From the NCBI RefSeq assembly GCF_000585415.1, contig NZ_KK073876.1, positions 1,175,810 through 1,239,809 of the forward strand: 64,000 bases of DNA. Direction: 5' to 3'. Under the pieces are notes generated by a model that had not been told where the DNA came from, did no database searches, and saw only the letters and a list, made by a program, of their open reading frames with translations. Made by a program: the position numbers and the translations under genes. Source of the stretch: Sphingomonas jaspsi DSM 18422 (lineage in GTDB: Bacteria; Pseudomonadota; Alphaproteobacteria; Sphingomonadales; Sphingomonadaceae). Below are positions 9,247 through 18,284 of the stretch, piece by piece (positions within the stretch are counted from its first letter, which is position 1; every line of letters starts with the position of its first letter).

Positions 9247-9522
9247 TCAGTCGCGAAAGTATTTGGCGGCGGACTCTCGCCGATGCGGGCAGCCGGGCCA
9301 GCAGCAGGGTCGGCGCTTGCCCGCCAGCACTTCGTCCTGCAGCCGGGCGAAATGCTTGGCGCGGGTCGCCTCGGTCTTGGGCGAGGTCATCCAGCAGATC
9401 CATTCGTTGCGGCCAAGGTCGGTGAGGCCGTCCCATTTCGCGCGCAGCGCCGGGTGGGCGGCGAGCACGGCCTTCAGATCATCGGGGGTGTCGTGGCGGA
9501 AGTCTGTATTCGCTTCCGCCAT
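9247..9522 (-). CDS. YdeI/OmdA-family protein
   Basis: A 91-residue protein with the pattern of the bacteriocin-protection YdeI/OmpD-associated family: an LTDLGRNEWICWM core, ETR-like TEATRAKHFARLQDEV, then GKRRPCCWPGCPHR. The family is poorly characterised biochemically. The extra CCWPGC cysteine cluster at the C-terminus could bind a metal. It lies 4 bases downstream of hemA on the same strand only in gene order (hemA ends at 9527), so the two may share a transcript. Confidence 0.7.
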   Translation of the reverse strand: MAEANTDFRHDTPDDLKAVLAAHPALRAKWDGLTDLGRNEWICWMTSPKTEATRAKHFARLQDEVLAGKRRPCCWPGCPHRRESAAKYFRD

Positions 9523-9526
9523 CGGG

Positions 9527-10747
9527 TCAGGCCGCCTTGACCGCCTGCAGTTCCAGCCGGTCCCAGATCTCGACCAGCGCGCCGGTTAGTTCGTCCATCA
9601 TGGCTTCGGTGTGGCACGGGCCCGGCGTGAAGCGCAGTCGTTCGGTGCCGCGGGGCACGGTCGGGAAATTGATCGGCTGGACGTAGAGGCCATATTCGGC
9701 GAGCAGGATGTCGCTGATCGCCTTGGCCTTGACCGGGCAGCCGACGAGCAGCGGCACGATGTGCGTCACGCTGTCCATCACCGGCAGGCCGGCCTCGGCG
9801 AACTTCACCTTCAGCATCGCCGCATGGGCCTGCTGCGCGTCGCGTTCCTCCGACGACGCCTTGAGGTGCTTGACTGCTGCCAGCGCGCCCGCCGCGAGGA
9901 CCGGCGAAAGCGAAGTGGTGAAAATGAAGCCCGGCGCATAGCTGCGGATGCAGTCGACGATATTCTTGTCGGCCGCGATATAGCCGCCCATCACGCCGAA
10001 CGCCTTGCCCAGCGTCCCTTCGATGATGGTCAGGCGGTGCGCGGCTTCGTCGCGCTGCGAAATGCCGCCGCCTTGTGCGCCGTACATGCCGACGGCATGC
10101 ACTTCGTCGAGGTAGGTGATCGCACCATATTTGTCGGCGAGGTCGCAGATCGCGTGGAGCGGGGCGACGTCGCCGTCCATCGAATAGACGCTTTCGAACG
10201 CGATGACCTTCGGCGTGTCCGCCGGGATTTCGAGCAGCAGCTGTTCGAGATGTTCAAGATCGTTGTGCTTGAAGACGCGCTTTTCGCAGCCCGAATTCTT
10301 GATTCCCGCGATCATCGATGCGTGGTTCAGTTCGTCGGACAGGATTACGCAGCCCGGCAGCAGCTTGCCCAGCGTCGACAGCGTCGCTTCGTTCGAGACA
10401 TAGCCCGAGGTGAAGATCAGCGCCGCTTCCTTGCCATGGAGCGAGGCCAGTTCCGACTCGAGCTCGACATGGTAATGGGTGTTGCCGCCGATGTTGCGGG
10501 TGCCGCCCGACCCTGCGCCGACGTCGTGCAGCGCCTCTTCCATCGCGCCGATGACGGCGGGATGCTGGCCCATGCCAAGATAGTCGTTGGAGCACCATAC
10601 GGTGATCGGCTTCGGCCCGTTGTGGCCGTGGAAGCAGCGGGCGTTGGGATAATTGCCCTTGGTGCGCAGGATATCGATGAAGACCCGGTAGCGGCCTTCG
10701 TCGTGAAGGCGGTCGATCGCCTTCTGGAAGATGTGATCGTAGTTCAT
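9527..10747 (-). CDS. hemA: 5-aminolevulinate synthase
   Basis: A 406-residue PLP enzyme of the alpha-oxoamine synthase family, condensing glycine and succinyl-CoA to 5-aminolevulinate (Shemin C4 pathway of alphaproteobacteria). Diagnostic blocks are [46 protein letters not shown] and [12 protein letters not shown] with the PLP Lys. Start ATG 10747 has GAGGG upstream. The frame stays open far upstream through murI, but that part is shadow sequence. The isozyme name (hemA or hemT) cannot be decided. Confidence 0.97.
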   Translation of the reverse strand: MNYDHIFQKAIDRLHDEGRYRVFIDILRTKGNYPNARCFHGHNGPKPITVWCSNDYLGMGQHPAVIGAMEEALHDVGAGSGGTRNIGGNTHYHVELESELASLHGKEAALIFTSGYVSNEATLSTLGKLLPGCVILSDELNHASMIAGIKNSGCEKRVFKHNDLEHLEQLLLEIPADTPKVIAFESVYSMDGDVAPLHAICDLADKYGAITYLDEVHAVGMYGAQGGGISQRDEAAHRLTIIEGTLGKAFGVMGGYIAADKNIVDCIRSYAPGFIFTTSLSPVLAAGALAAVKHLKASSEERDAQQAHAAMLKVKFAEAGLPVMDSVTHIVPLLVGCPVKAKAISDILLAEYGLYVQPINFPTVPRGTERLRFTPGPCHTEAMMDELTGALVEIWDRLELQAVKAA

Positions 10748-10818
10748 CGATAACCCTCGGTTTGGCGGGCCTTTACCGCCGCTTGCGCCAGATTTCCAGC
10801 CGCCACTCGACGAACGGT

Positions 10819-11607
10819 TCAAAGCGTCCGGACCTCGTCCAGTCCGAAGCGGGCAAGGGCGGAGGCGAGCACCGGACGGGGCGGGGCGGTGAAGACCGCG
10901 ATGCCGCCCGGCGCTTCGACCGGCCAGGGCTGGCCGCGAGTCAGATAGGCGATCCGTCGGGCGATCCCGGCACCGCCATCGACCAGCGCGATACGGGGAT
11001 AGGCCGCGGCGATTTCGTCGGCGAGCAGCGGGAAGTGGGTGCAGGCGAGGACCATGACGTCCATACCTGCTGCGCCGTCCGCTTCGACCAGCGGGGCGAC
11101 GGCGGCGCGGACGTCCTCGACGCTGACGGGATCGCCCGCCAGCTTGCGTTCGGCCAGCTCGACCATTTCGGCGCTGCCGTGGCGGATGACCTTGCAGTCG
11201 GCAGCAAAGCTCGCGGCGAGGTCGTCGACATAGGGCTGGCGAACCGTCGCTTCGGTGCCGAGCACGCCGATGACGCGGCTCTTCGACAATTCCGCCGCCG
11301 GCTTGATCGCGGGCACGGTGCCGACCACTGGAATGTCGAGCGCGGCACGGACATGGTCGAGCGCAATCGTGCTGGCGGTGTTGCAGGCGATGACCGCGAG
11401 GCGGGGGTGAAATCGCTCGACCAGCCGCCCGAGCAGCGCCGGCACGCGCGCGGCCAGCTCGGCCTCGCTTTTGGTGCCATAGGGAAATCCGGCGCTGTCG
11501 GCGGCATAGACGATGGGCGCAGTCGGCAGCAGGGTGCGCGTCGGCCCAAGCACCGACAGCCCGCCGACACCCGAATCGAAAAAGAGGATAGGCGCGCTGG
11601 GGTCCAT
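10819..11607 (-). CDS. murI: glutamate racemase
   Basis: A 262-residue Asp/Glu racemase that makes D-glutamate for peptidoglycan. The two catalytic cysteines are visible in [11 protein letters not shown] and [10 protein letters not shown], and the N-terminal [12 protein letters not shown] motif is present. ATG 11607 gives the standard family N-terminus. It lies upstream of hemA on the same strand with a 71-base gap and is divergent from plsY. Confidence 0.97.
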   Translation of the reverse strand: MDPSAPILFFDSGVGGLSVLGPTRTLLPTAPIVYAADSAGFPYGTKSEAELAARVPALLGRLVERFHPRLAVIACNTASTIALDHVRAALDIPVVGTVPAIKPAAELSKSRVIGVLGTEATVRQPYVDDLAASFAADCKVIRHGSAEMVELAERKLAGDPVSVEDVRAAVAPLVEADGAAGMDVMVLACTHFPLLADEIAAAYPRIALVDGGAGIARRIAYLTRGQPWPVEAPGGIAVFTAPPRPVLASALARFGLDEVRTL

Positions 11608-11682
11608 CGCGCCCTGAGCTAGGGCGGCGGCGGGCCAATCGCAATATTGCGGGACCCGGATGTTCTGCTAGGCAAGGCGGCG

Positions 11683-12273
11683 ATGCAAGGACCGATGATC
11701 TGGGCGCTGGCGCTGGGCTATTTGTTGGGATCGATCCCGTTCGGGCTCATCCTGACGCGTTTCGCCGGCAAGGGCGACATCCGCGACATCGGGTCGGGCA
11801 ACATCGGCGCGACCAATGTCCTTCGCACCGGATCCAAGGGGCTGGCGGCTGCGACGCTGCTGCTCGACGCCCTGAAGGGCGCGGCAGCGGTGATCATCGC
11901 CCAGAAACTGTGGTTCGGCGCGGAGCAATATGCCGCGGCGGGCGCGTTCATCGGCCACCTCTATCCGGTGTGGCTCAAGTTCAAGGGCGGCAAGGGCGTC
12001 GCCACCTTCCTCGGAATCCTGGTGCCGCTGATGCCGATGGCGGCGCTGGTCTATGCCGTGGTGTGGATCGCCCTGCTGCTGATCGTCCGCATCAGCAGCG
12101 TATCGGGCATGGCCGCCGCCGCCAGCGCGCCCTTGTCCGCGATCATCTTCGACCAACGCCAATATTTCCCCATGCTGCTCGGTTTCGCGGTGCTCCTGCT
12201 CTGGAAGCACCAGGAAAATATTCGCCGCCTCGCCAGCGGCGACGAACCGCGCGTGGGGAAAAAGAAAGCGTGA
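11683..12273 (+). CDS. plsY: glycerol-3-phosphate acyltransferase PlsY
   Basis: A 196-residue integral membrane protein transferring acyl groups from acyl-phosphate to glycerol-3-phosphate, the first step of phospholipid synthesis. Motifs are [25 protein letters not shown] and [13 protein letters not shown], with about five membrane segments. ATG 11683 is chosen, with AAGG upstream; ATG 11695 is possible. Its stop overlaps the GTG start of dprA (GTGA). Confidence 0.95.
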   Translation: MQGPMIWALALGYLLGSIPFGLILTRFAGKGDIRDIGSGNIGATNVLRTGSKGLAAATLLLDALKGAAAVIIAQKLWFGAEQYAAAGAFIGHLYPVWLKFKGGKGVATFLGILVPLMPMAALVYAVVWIALLLIVRISSVSGMAAAASAPLSAIIFDQRQYFPMLLGFAVLLLWKHQENIRRLASGDEPRVGKKKA

Positions 12274-13370
12274 ACGCACCGCCAGCCGACCTCATCGACC
12301 GCATCCGCCTGATCCGATCGCAAGGGATCGGGCCGGTCGCCTTCTCGCAATTGATGCTGCGCTTCGGCACCGCCGCGGAGGCCATCCGCGCGCTGCCCGA
12401 CCTGGCCCGGCGCGGGCGGGGCAAGGTGCCGACCATCGCCCCCATCGCCGTGGCGGAGCGCGAGGCGGAGGCGGTGGCCCGGCTCGGCGGGCGACATCTC
12501 GTGCTGGGGCAGGGGCTCTATCCGCGCGCGCTGGCCGAGCTCGACAATGCCCCGCCGCTGCTGACCGTCATCGGCGACCTGTCGCTCCTCGAACGCCAGA
12601 TGGTCGCCATCGTCGGTGCCCGCAACGCCAGCGCCGCCGCCTGCCGCTTTGCTCGGGGGCTGGCCCATGACCTGGGGCGCGAGGGCGTCAGTGTCGTGTC
12701 CGGGCTGGCGCGCAGAATCGATAGTGCCGCGCACGATGGGTCGCTGGAGAGCGGCACCATCGCGGTCGTCGCCGGCGGGCTCGACATCTTCTATCCGCCC
12801 GAGAATGAGGCTCGGCAGCGGGACATTGCCGCGCGCGGCCTGCTCATCGCCGAAATGCCGCCGGGCACCGAACCGCACGCCCGCCACTTCCCCTATCGCA
12901 ACCGGATCATCGCCGGGCTGGCGGCGGGGACGGTGGTGGTCGAAGCCGCGCCGCGTTCGGGCTCGCTCATCACCGCGCGGCTGGCGGCCGAGGCGGGGCG
13001 CGAGGTGATGGCGGTTCCCGGCTCCCCGCTCGACCCGCGCGCGCAGGGCTGCAACCAGCTGATCCGCGACGGCGCGACGCTGATCCAGAATGCTTCCGAC
13101 GTGCTGGAGGCGGTGCGTACCCTGTCGGGCCGCGTCGCGAGTCCGGTCTACCCGTTCGACCACCATGGCATCGCCACCCCGCTCGACGCGGACGAGGATG
13201 TGCGGGCGCGGGTGGAGGGCCTGCTCGGCCCGTCGCCGGTGCCGGTCGACGAACTGGTGCGCCTGTCCGACGCTTCGGCGGGCGAAGTGCAGCTTGTCCT
13301 GCTCGAGCTCGACCTGGCCGGGCGGATCGACCGCCATGCGGGTAACAAGGTCAGCCTTGCCGCCGCTTGA
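12270..13370 (+). CDS. dprA: DNA-processing protein DprA
   Basis: A 366-residue DprA/Smf. It has an N-terminal helical region (LIDRIRLIRSQGIGPVAFSQ), the Rossmann-like core with MVAIVGARNASAAAC, VSGLARRIDSAAH, RNRIIAGLAAGTVVVEA and AVPGSPLDPRAQGCN, and a C-terminal winged helix (VDELVRLSDASAGEVQ). It protects incoming single-stranded DNA and loads RecA during transformation. The usual GxARGID is GLARRID here. It starts at GTG 12270, coupled to plsY. The plsY-dprA-topA order is frequent in alphaproteobacteria. Confidence 0.95.
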   Translation: MNAPPADLIDRIRLIRSQGIGPVAFSQLMLRFGTAAEAIRALPDLARRGRGKVPTIAPIAVAEREAEAVARLGGRHLVLGQGLYPRALAELDNAPPLLTVIGDLSLLERQMVAIVGARNASAAACRFARGLAHDLGREGVSVVSGLARRIDSAAHDGSLESGTIAVVAGGLDIFYPPENEARQRDIAARGLLIAEMPPGTEPHARHFPYRNRIIAGLAAGTVVVEAAPRSGSLITARLAAEAGREVMAVPGSPLDPRAQGCNQLIRDGATLIQNASDVLEAVRTLSGRVASPVYPFDHHGIATPLDADEDVRARVEGLLGPSPVPVDELVRLSDASAGEVQLVLLELDLAGRIDRHAGNKVSLAAA

Positions 13371-13426
13371 CGGCCTCCCCAACTAGCCGACAATCGCGCG
13401 TGTACACGTAAAGGAACGTCTCACCT

Positions 13427-15901
13427 GTGAAGCTCGTCGTCGTCGAATCGCCTGCCAAGGCGAAAACCATCGAGAAATATCTGGGCCCCGGCCACCGCGT
13501 GCTGGCCAGCTACGGCCACGTCCGCGACCTGCCGCCCAAGGATGGGTCGGTGAACCCGGACGACGGCTTCGCGATGGACTGGGAAACCTATCCCGACAAG
13601 GCCAAGCAGCTCAAAGCCATTTCGGACGAAGCGAAGAAGGCCGACGCGCTCATCCTTGCCACCGACCCTGATCGCGAGGGCGAGGCGATCAGCTGGCATG
13701 TGCAGGAAGTGCTGCGCAAGAAAAAGGCGCTGCCGCAGACGGTTGAGCGCGTCACCTTCAACGCCATCACCAAGTCGGCGGTGACCGAAGCGATGGCCAG
13801 TCCGCGCGAGTTGGACGAGGATTTGATCGACGCCTACCGTGCCCGCCGCGCGCTCGATTACCTCGTCGGTTTCACTTTGTCGCCGATCCTGTGGCGCAAG
13901 CTGCCGGGCGCGAAATCGGCCGGCCGCGTCCAGTCGGTCGCGCTGAGGCTGATCGTCGACCGCGAACGCGAGATCGAGCTGTTCAAGGCACAGGAGTATT
14001 GGCAGGTCGGCGCGACGTTCGAGGCCGACGGCACGCCCTTTACCGCGCGCCTGGTCCAGCTCGACGGGCAGAAGATCGACCGGCTGACCATCGGCGACGA
14101 AGGCAGCGCCAACGCCGCCAAGAAAGTGGTCGAGGACGGCCGTTTTTCGGTCGCGTCCACGGACACCAAGCCGCTCAGCAAAAACCCGCCGCCGCCTTTC
14201 ACGACCTCGACGCTGCAGCAGGAAGCGGCGCGCAAGCTCGGCTTTTCGGCCAGCCACACGATGCGCCTCGCCCAGTCGCTCTACGAGGACGGGCTGATCA
14301 CCTATATGCGTACCGACGGCGTGCAGATGGCGGGCGAGGCGATCTCCGCTGCGCGCAAGGCCGTCGCCGACCGCTATGACGCGGGCTACCTCCCCGACAA
14401 GCCGCGCCAGTATACGTCCAAGGCCAAGAATGCGCAGGAAGCGCACGAAGCGATCCGCCCGACCGACTTCCATAAGGATCGCGCAGGATCGGGCGACCAT
14501 GGCCGGCTCTACACGCTGATCTACAACCGCGCGCTGGCGAGCCAGATGGCCTCGGCACGGCTGGAACGCACGACGGTCGAGCTGACCGACGGCGCAGGGC
14601 GCGCGACGCTGCGCGCGACCGGGCAGGTCGTGCTCTTCCCCGGCTTTATGGCGCTTTATGATGAAGGCCGTGACGATCCGACCGACGAAGAGTCGGGCCG
14701 CATGCCGCTGCTACGCAATGGCGATGCCCCGGCCAAGACCGGCGTCGAGGCGACCCAGCATTTCACCCAGCCGCCGCCGCGCTATTCCGAAGCCTCGCTG
14801 GTCAAGCGGCTGGAGGAACTCGGCATCGGCCGCCCGTCGACCTATGCCGCGACGCTGCAGACGCTGAAGGACCGCGAGTATGTGCGGCTCGAAAAGAACC
14901 GCTTCTTCCCGGAAGAGAGCGGGCGGCTGGTGACGGCCTTCCTCGAACGTTTCTTCGAACGCTACGTCAGCTACGATTACACCGCCGAGCTGGAAGAAGA
15001 GCTCGACGACGTCTCCGGCGGCCGCCTCAACTGGCAGAAATTGCTCGAGGATTTCTGGCGCGACTTCAAGCCCAAGGCGGGCGAAGTCATGGAACAGAAG
15101 CCGTCGGACGTCACGGCGGCGCTCGACGAATTCCTCGCGCCCTGGCTGTTTCCGGACAAGGGCGACGGTCACGATCCGCGCACCTGCCCGCTGTGCGGCA
15201 CCGGCAAGCTCGGGCTGCGTGGCGGCAAGTTCGGCGCGTTCGTGGCCTGCTCCAACTACCCCGATTGCAAATATACCCGCCGCTTCGGCCAGGGCGAGGA
15301 GGCGGCGAGCGAAGGGCCGACCGAGCTCGGCAATGGCATCGAGTTGAAGGTCGGGCGCTTTGGCCCGTACCTCGAGCGCGACGGCAAGCGCGCGTCGCTG
15401 CCCAAGGACGTGCCGCAGGCCGACCTGACGCTGGAGATGGCAGAGAACCTCCTTTCGCTCCCCCGCGAAATCGGCGCGCATCCCGAGACCGGCCAGATGA
15501 TCAGCGCGTCGATCGGCCGCTACGGTCCTTATCTGATGCACGACGGTAAATATGCCCGGCTGAAATCGACCGCGGAGGTCTTCGAAACGGGCATGAACGC
15601 GGCGGTGGTCAAGTTGGCCGAAGCGGCGGGCGGCGGCAAGGGCCGCGGCGCCTCGCGCGAGCCGATCGCGGTATTGGGCGCGCACCCGGAAAGCGGCAAT
15701 GAGCTGAAGGTGCTGGAAGGCCGCTTCGGTCCCTACGTCAGCGACGGCACCACCCATGCGACCCTGCCCAAGTCGGCCGATCCCAAGGCGGTGACGCTCG
15801 ATGAAGCGGTGGCGCTGATCGACGCCAAGGCGGCCAAGGGCCCGGCTACGAAGAAGAAGGGCGCCCGCAAGACCGGCACGAAGGGTCGGAAGAAAGCCTG
15901 A
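13427..15901 (+). CDS. topA: DNA topoisomerase I
   Basis: An 824-residue type IA topoisomerase relaxing negative supercoils. The Toprim domain starts at the N-terminus (VVESPAKAKTIEKYLG, DPDREGEAI). The catalytic Tyr is Tyr293 in GLITYMRTDG. One Cys4 zinc ribbon begins near residue 588 (CPLCG to CSNYPDC). Two further topoisomerase C-terminal repeats (KVGRFGPYLERDGKRASL and GRFGPYVSDGTTHATL) and a Lys-rich tail follow. Start GTG 13427 has AAGGAACG upstream. The last 56 bases overlap the convergent moeB-like gene. Confidence 0.98.
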   Translation: MKLVVVESPAKAKTIEKYLGPGHRVLASYGHVRDLPPKDGSVNPDDGFAMDWETYPDKAKQLKAISDEAKKADALILATDPDREGEAISWHVQEVLRKKKALPQTVERVTFNAITKSAVTEAMASPRELDEDLIDAYRARRALDYLVGFTLSPILWRKLPGAKSAGRVQSVALRLIVDREREIELFKAQEYWQVGATFEADGTPFTARLVQLDGQKIDRLTIGDEGSANAAKKVVEDGRFSVASTDTKPLSKNPPPPFTTSTLQQEAARKLGFSASHTMRLAQSLYEDGLITYMRTDGVQMAGEAISAARKAVADRYDAGYLPDKPRQYTSKAKNAQEAHEAIRPTDFHKDRAGSGDHGRLYTLIYNRALASQMASARLERTTVELTDGAGRATLRATGQVVLFPGFMALYDEGRDDPTDEESGRMPLLRNGDAPAKTGVEATQHFTQPPPRYSEASLVKRLEELGIGRPSTYAATLQTLKDREYVRLEKNRFFPEESGRLVTAFLERFFERYVSYDYTAELEEELDDVSGGRLNWQKLLEDFWRDFKPKAGEVMEQKPSDVTAALDEFLAPWLFPDKGDGHDPRTCPLCGTGKLGLRGGKFGAFVACSNYPDCKYTRRFGQGEEAASEGPTELGNGIELKVGRFGPYLERDGKRASLPKDVPQADLTLEMAENLLSLPREIGAHPETGQMISASIGRYGPYLMHDGKYARLKSTAEVFETGMNAAVVKLAEAAGGGKGRGASREPIAVLGAHPESGNELKVLEGRFGPYVSDGTTHATLPKSADPKAVTLDEAVALIDAKAAKGPATKKKGARKTGTKGRKKA

Positions 15902-16601
15902 TCCGCCGCCAGTTGAGGCCCGCTCCGTCGAACAAATGGAGCGTGCCGAACAGGTCGCCGCCGATGCCCGCAATGGCGTTGATCGCCGTCAGCGCGGCGA
16001 AGCTGCCGACCGTGGCGGTCAGCGCGCCTAGCACGCCCAGTTCCGCGCACGTGTCGCAATCGTCGGCGTCGAACGCGTCGCCGACGAAGCAGCGATAGCA
16101 GGGCTGGGCGGAAAAGAGCGCGACCTGCCCCTGGAACTGCTGCGCCGCTGCGGACAACAAAGGTGTGCCGAGCCGCACCGCCGTATCGCTGACCATCAGC
16201 CGGGTCGCGAAATTGTCGGTGCCGTCGATGATCAGATCGTGTCCGCCAAGGAAGGCGTCGGCATTGTCGGCGTTGAGCCGGTCGCTGATCGCGGTCACCC
16301 CGACGTGCGGGTTGCGGGCCATGACGAACTGGCTGGCGAGCAGCGCCTTGCCCATGCCGACCTGGCCGGTCTTGTAGAGCTGCTGGCGCTGCAGGTTGCT
16401 TTTGTCGACGATGTCGCCGTCGATGATCGTCAGATGGCCGATACCGGCACCCGCCAGCGCCGGGATCACCGCCGCGCCGATGCCGCCCGCACCGACCACC
16501 GCGACCCGCGCGGCTTTGAGCCGCATCTGCCCCGCGCCGCCCAGCTGGGGCAGCACGATGTGGCGGGCGTAGCGGTCGAGTTCGTCGTCGCTGAGGCTCA
16601 A
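15846..16601 (-). CDS. MoeB/ThiF-type adenylyltransferase (HesA family)
   Basis: A 251-residue E1-like enzyme that adenylates the C-terminal Gly of a ubiquitin-like sulfur carrier (MoaD or ThiS). Seen are the N-terminal DELDRYARHIVLPQLGGAGQ, the nucleotide loop VVGAGGIGAAV, the catalytic region DGTDNFATR, and two CxxC zinc pairs (CYRC near residue 167 and CRSC near the end). The carrier is not in the window, so MoeB versus ThiF is undecided. The only start fitting the family N-terminus is TTG 16601, weak and unusual, 4 bases after the dut stop. The 3' end overlaps topA by 56 bases. Confidence 0.85.
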   Translation of the reverse strand: MSLSDDELDRYARHIVLPQLGGAGQMRLKAARVAVVGAGGIGAAVIPALAGAGIGHLTIIDGDIVDKSNLQRQQLYKTGQVGMGKALLASQFVMARNPHVGVTAISDRLNADNADAFLGGHDLIIDGTDNFATRLMVSDTAVRLGTPLLSAAAQQFQGQVALFSAQPCYRCFVGDAFDADDCDTCAELGVLGALTATVGSFAALTAINAIAGIGGDLFGTLHLFDGAGLNWRRIRLSSDPSCRSCGRPSSS

Positions 16602-16605
16602 GGCC

Positions 16606-17046
16606 TTATTGCCCCGTGCTGCCGAAGCCGCCGGCGCCGCGCTCCGTCTCGCACAGCTCCTCGACTTCCTCGAAGCTTGCCAGCGTCACTGCGGCCGGGA
16701 CGAGCTGTGCGATGCGCTCGCCGCGGCGGATGGGGAAGGGCTCGCTGCCATGGTTGATCAGCAGCACCTTCAATTCGCCGCGATAGTCGCTGTCGATCGT
16801 GCCCGGCGTATTGGGCACGGTGATCCCATGCTTGAAGGCGAGACCGGAACGGGGGCGAACCTGGATTTCATAGCCTTCGGGGATGGCGACGCGAAAACCG
16901 GTCGCGACCGCGTGGCGCTGGCCGGGAGCGAGATCGAGATCTTCTGCCGCGACCACATCCATGCCCGCCGCGCCGGGGGTGGCGTAGCTTGGAAGCGGCA
17001 GGCCCTCGCCGTGGGGCAAACGCGAAATGCGGATCGAAATCGTCAC
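16606..17046 (-). CDS. dut: dUTP diphosphatase
   Basis: A 146-residue trimeric dUTPase hydrolysing dUTP to dUMP and PPi. The five motifs are recognisable: [44 protein letters not shown], and the C-terminal [10 protein letters not shown] that closes the active site. It begins at GTG 17046, directly abutting the coaBC stop at 17047, so coaBC-dut-moeB-like form one transcription unit. Confidence 0.97.
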   Translation of the reverse strand: MTISIRISRLPHGEGLPLPSYATPGAAGMDVVAAEDLDLAPGQRHAVATGFRVAIPEGYEIQVRPRSGLAFKHGITVPNTPGTIDSDYRGELKVLLINHGSEPFPIRRGERIAQLVPAAVTLASFEEVEELCETERGAGGFGSTGQ

Positions 17047-18240
17047 TCAAAACTCCTCGGAAATACGGTCGATCAAATGGCGCGCGACATCGTCCTTGGC
17101 CGCTTCCGGCCAATCCTCGACGCCGCCAGCGCTGACCAGGTGGATGCGATTGTGGCTGCCGCCCATGACGTCACCAGACACGTCGTTAGCGACGATCCAG
17201 TCGGCCTTTTTCGATTTGAGCTTGGCCTGTGCGTTGGCGACGACATCGTCGGTCTCGGCGGCGAAACCGATCAGCAGGCGCGGGCGGTCGGGATGGGCGC
17301 CCAGCGTCTTCAAAATATCGGGATTGGGCGCGAATTTCAGCTCGGGCGGGCCGCCGCCCTTCTTCATCTTCGACGTCGCGGGGTTTTCGATCCGCCAGTC
17401 GGCGACCGCCGCGACCATCACCGCGACATCGGCAGGCAGCGCGGCTTCGACGGCGTCCATCATCTGCTGCGCCGTCTCGACGTCGATCCGCGAAACGCCG
17501 GCGGGGGTGGGAAGGGCGACGGGTCCGGCGACCAGCGTGACGCGCGCACCCGCGTCCGCCGCCGCCTTGGCGATGGCGAAGCCCTGCTTGCCGCTGGAGC
17601 GGTTGGCGATGACGCGGACCGGGTCGATTGGCTCATGCGTCGGGCCGGCGGTCACCAGCACGTGGCGGCCGGCCAGCTTGCCGCTGGTGACCGCGATCTT
17701 GGGCCGGTCGCCCAGCATCGGCTGGATCCGCGCGAAAATATCGTCGGGCTCGGGCAGGCGGCCCGGGCCAAATTCGCCGCACGCCATCGGCCCTTCGTCG
17801 GGGTCGAGCACGGTGATGCCGTCGGCTTTAAGCTGGGCCACGTTGCGCTGCGTTGCGGCGTGCTGCCACATGCGGACATTCATCGCCGGGGCGATGACCA
17901 CCGGCTTGTCGGTCGCCAGCAGCAGAGTCGTCGCCAGGTCGTTGGCGATCCCGCCCGCCATCCGCGCGATGAGGTCGGCCGTCGCTGGGCAGACCAGCAC
18001 CAGGTCGGCCGAGCGCGACAGCTGGATATGCCCCATCTCGCTTTCGTCCTTGAGGTCCCACAGCGAGGTGTAGACCGGGCTTTCGGCCAGCGCGGCGAGG
18101 CTCATCGGCGTGACGAAATGCGATCCGCCTTCGGTCAGCACCGGCGTCACCGCATGGCCCGCCTTGCGGATGGTGCGGATCAGTTCGGCGGCCTTGTAGG
18201 CGGCAATGCCGCCGCCGATGATGAGGAGGATACGGGCCAT
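17047..18240 (-). CDS. coaBC: bifunctional phosphopantothenoylcysteine decarboxylase/synthetase
   Basis: A 397-residue fusion for coenzyme A synthesis. The N-terminal flavin-dependent CoaC decarboxylase shows [14 protein letters not shown], the active-site His in [21 protein letters not shown] and the substrate-clamp Cys in [12 protein letters not shown]. The C-terminal CoaB ligase begins near residue 190 with [16 protein letters not shown] and NRSSGKQG. Start ATG 18240. It is the first gene of the coaBC-dut-moeB-like unit. Confidence 0.97.
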   Translation of the reverse strand: MARILLIIGGGIAAYKAAELIRTIRKAGHAVTPVLTEGGSHFVTPMSLAALAESPVYTSLWDLKDESEMGHIQLSRSADLVLVCPATADLIARMAGGIANDLATTLLLATDKPVVIAPAMNVRMWQHAATQRNVAQLKADGITVLDPDEGPMACGEFGPGRLPEPDDIFARIQPMLGDRPKIAVTSGKLAGRHVLVTAGPTHEPIDPVRVIANRSSGKQGFAIAKAAADAGARVTLVAGPVALPTPAGVSRIDVETAQQMMDAVEAALPADVAVMVAAVADWRIENPATSKMKKGGGPPELKFAPNPDILKTLGAHPDRPRLLIGFAAETDDVVANAQAKLKSKKADWIVANDVSGDVMGGSHNRIHLVSAGGVEDWPEAAKDDVARHLIDRISEEF

Positions 18241-18284
18241 GGCTCAACCGCCTAGCGCGTCAGGCCGCGAAGAGTCGAGCCGTC

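Noticed and set aside
9527..11644. A 705-codon open frame joining hemA with the murI region.
   Set aside because: Only the last 406 codons match a family (ALA synthase). The first 300 are Arg/Ala-rich shadow sequence antisense-frame to murI, and hemA has its own Shine-Dalgarno at ATG 10747.
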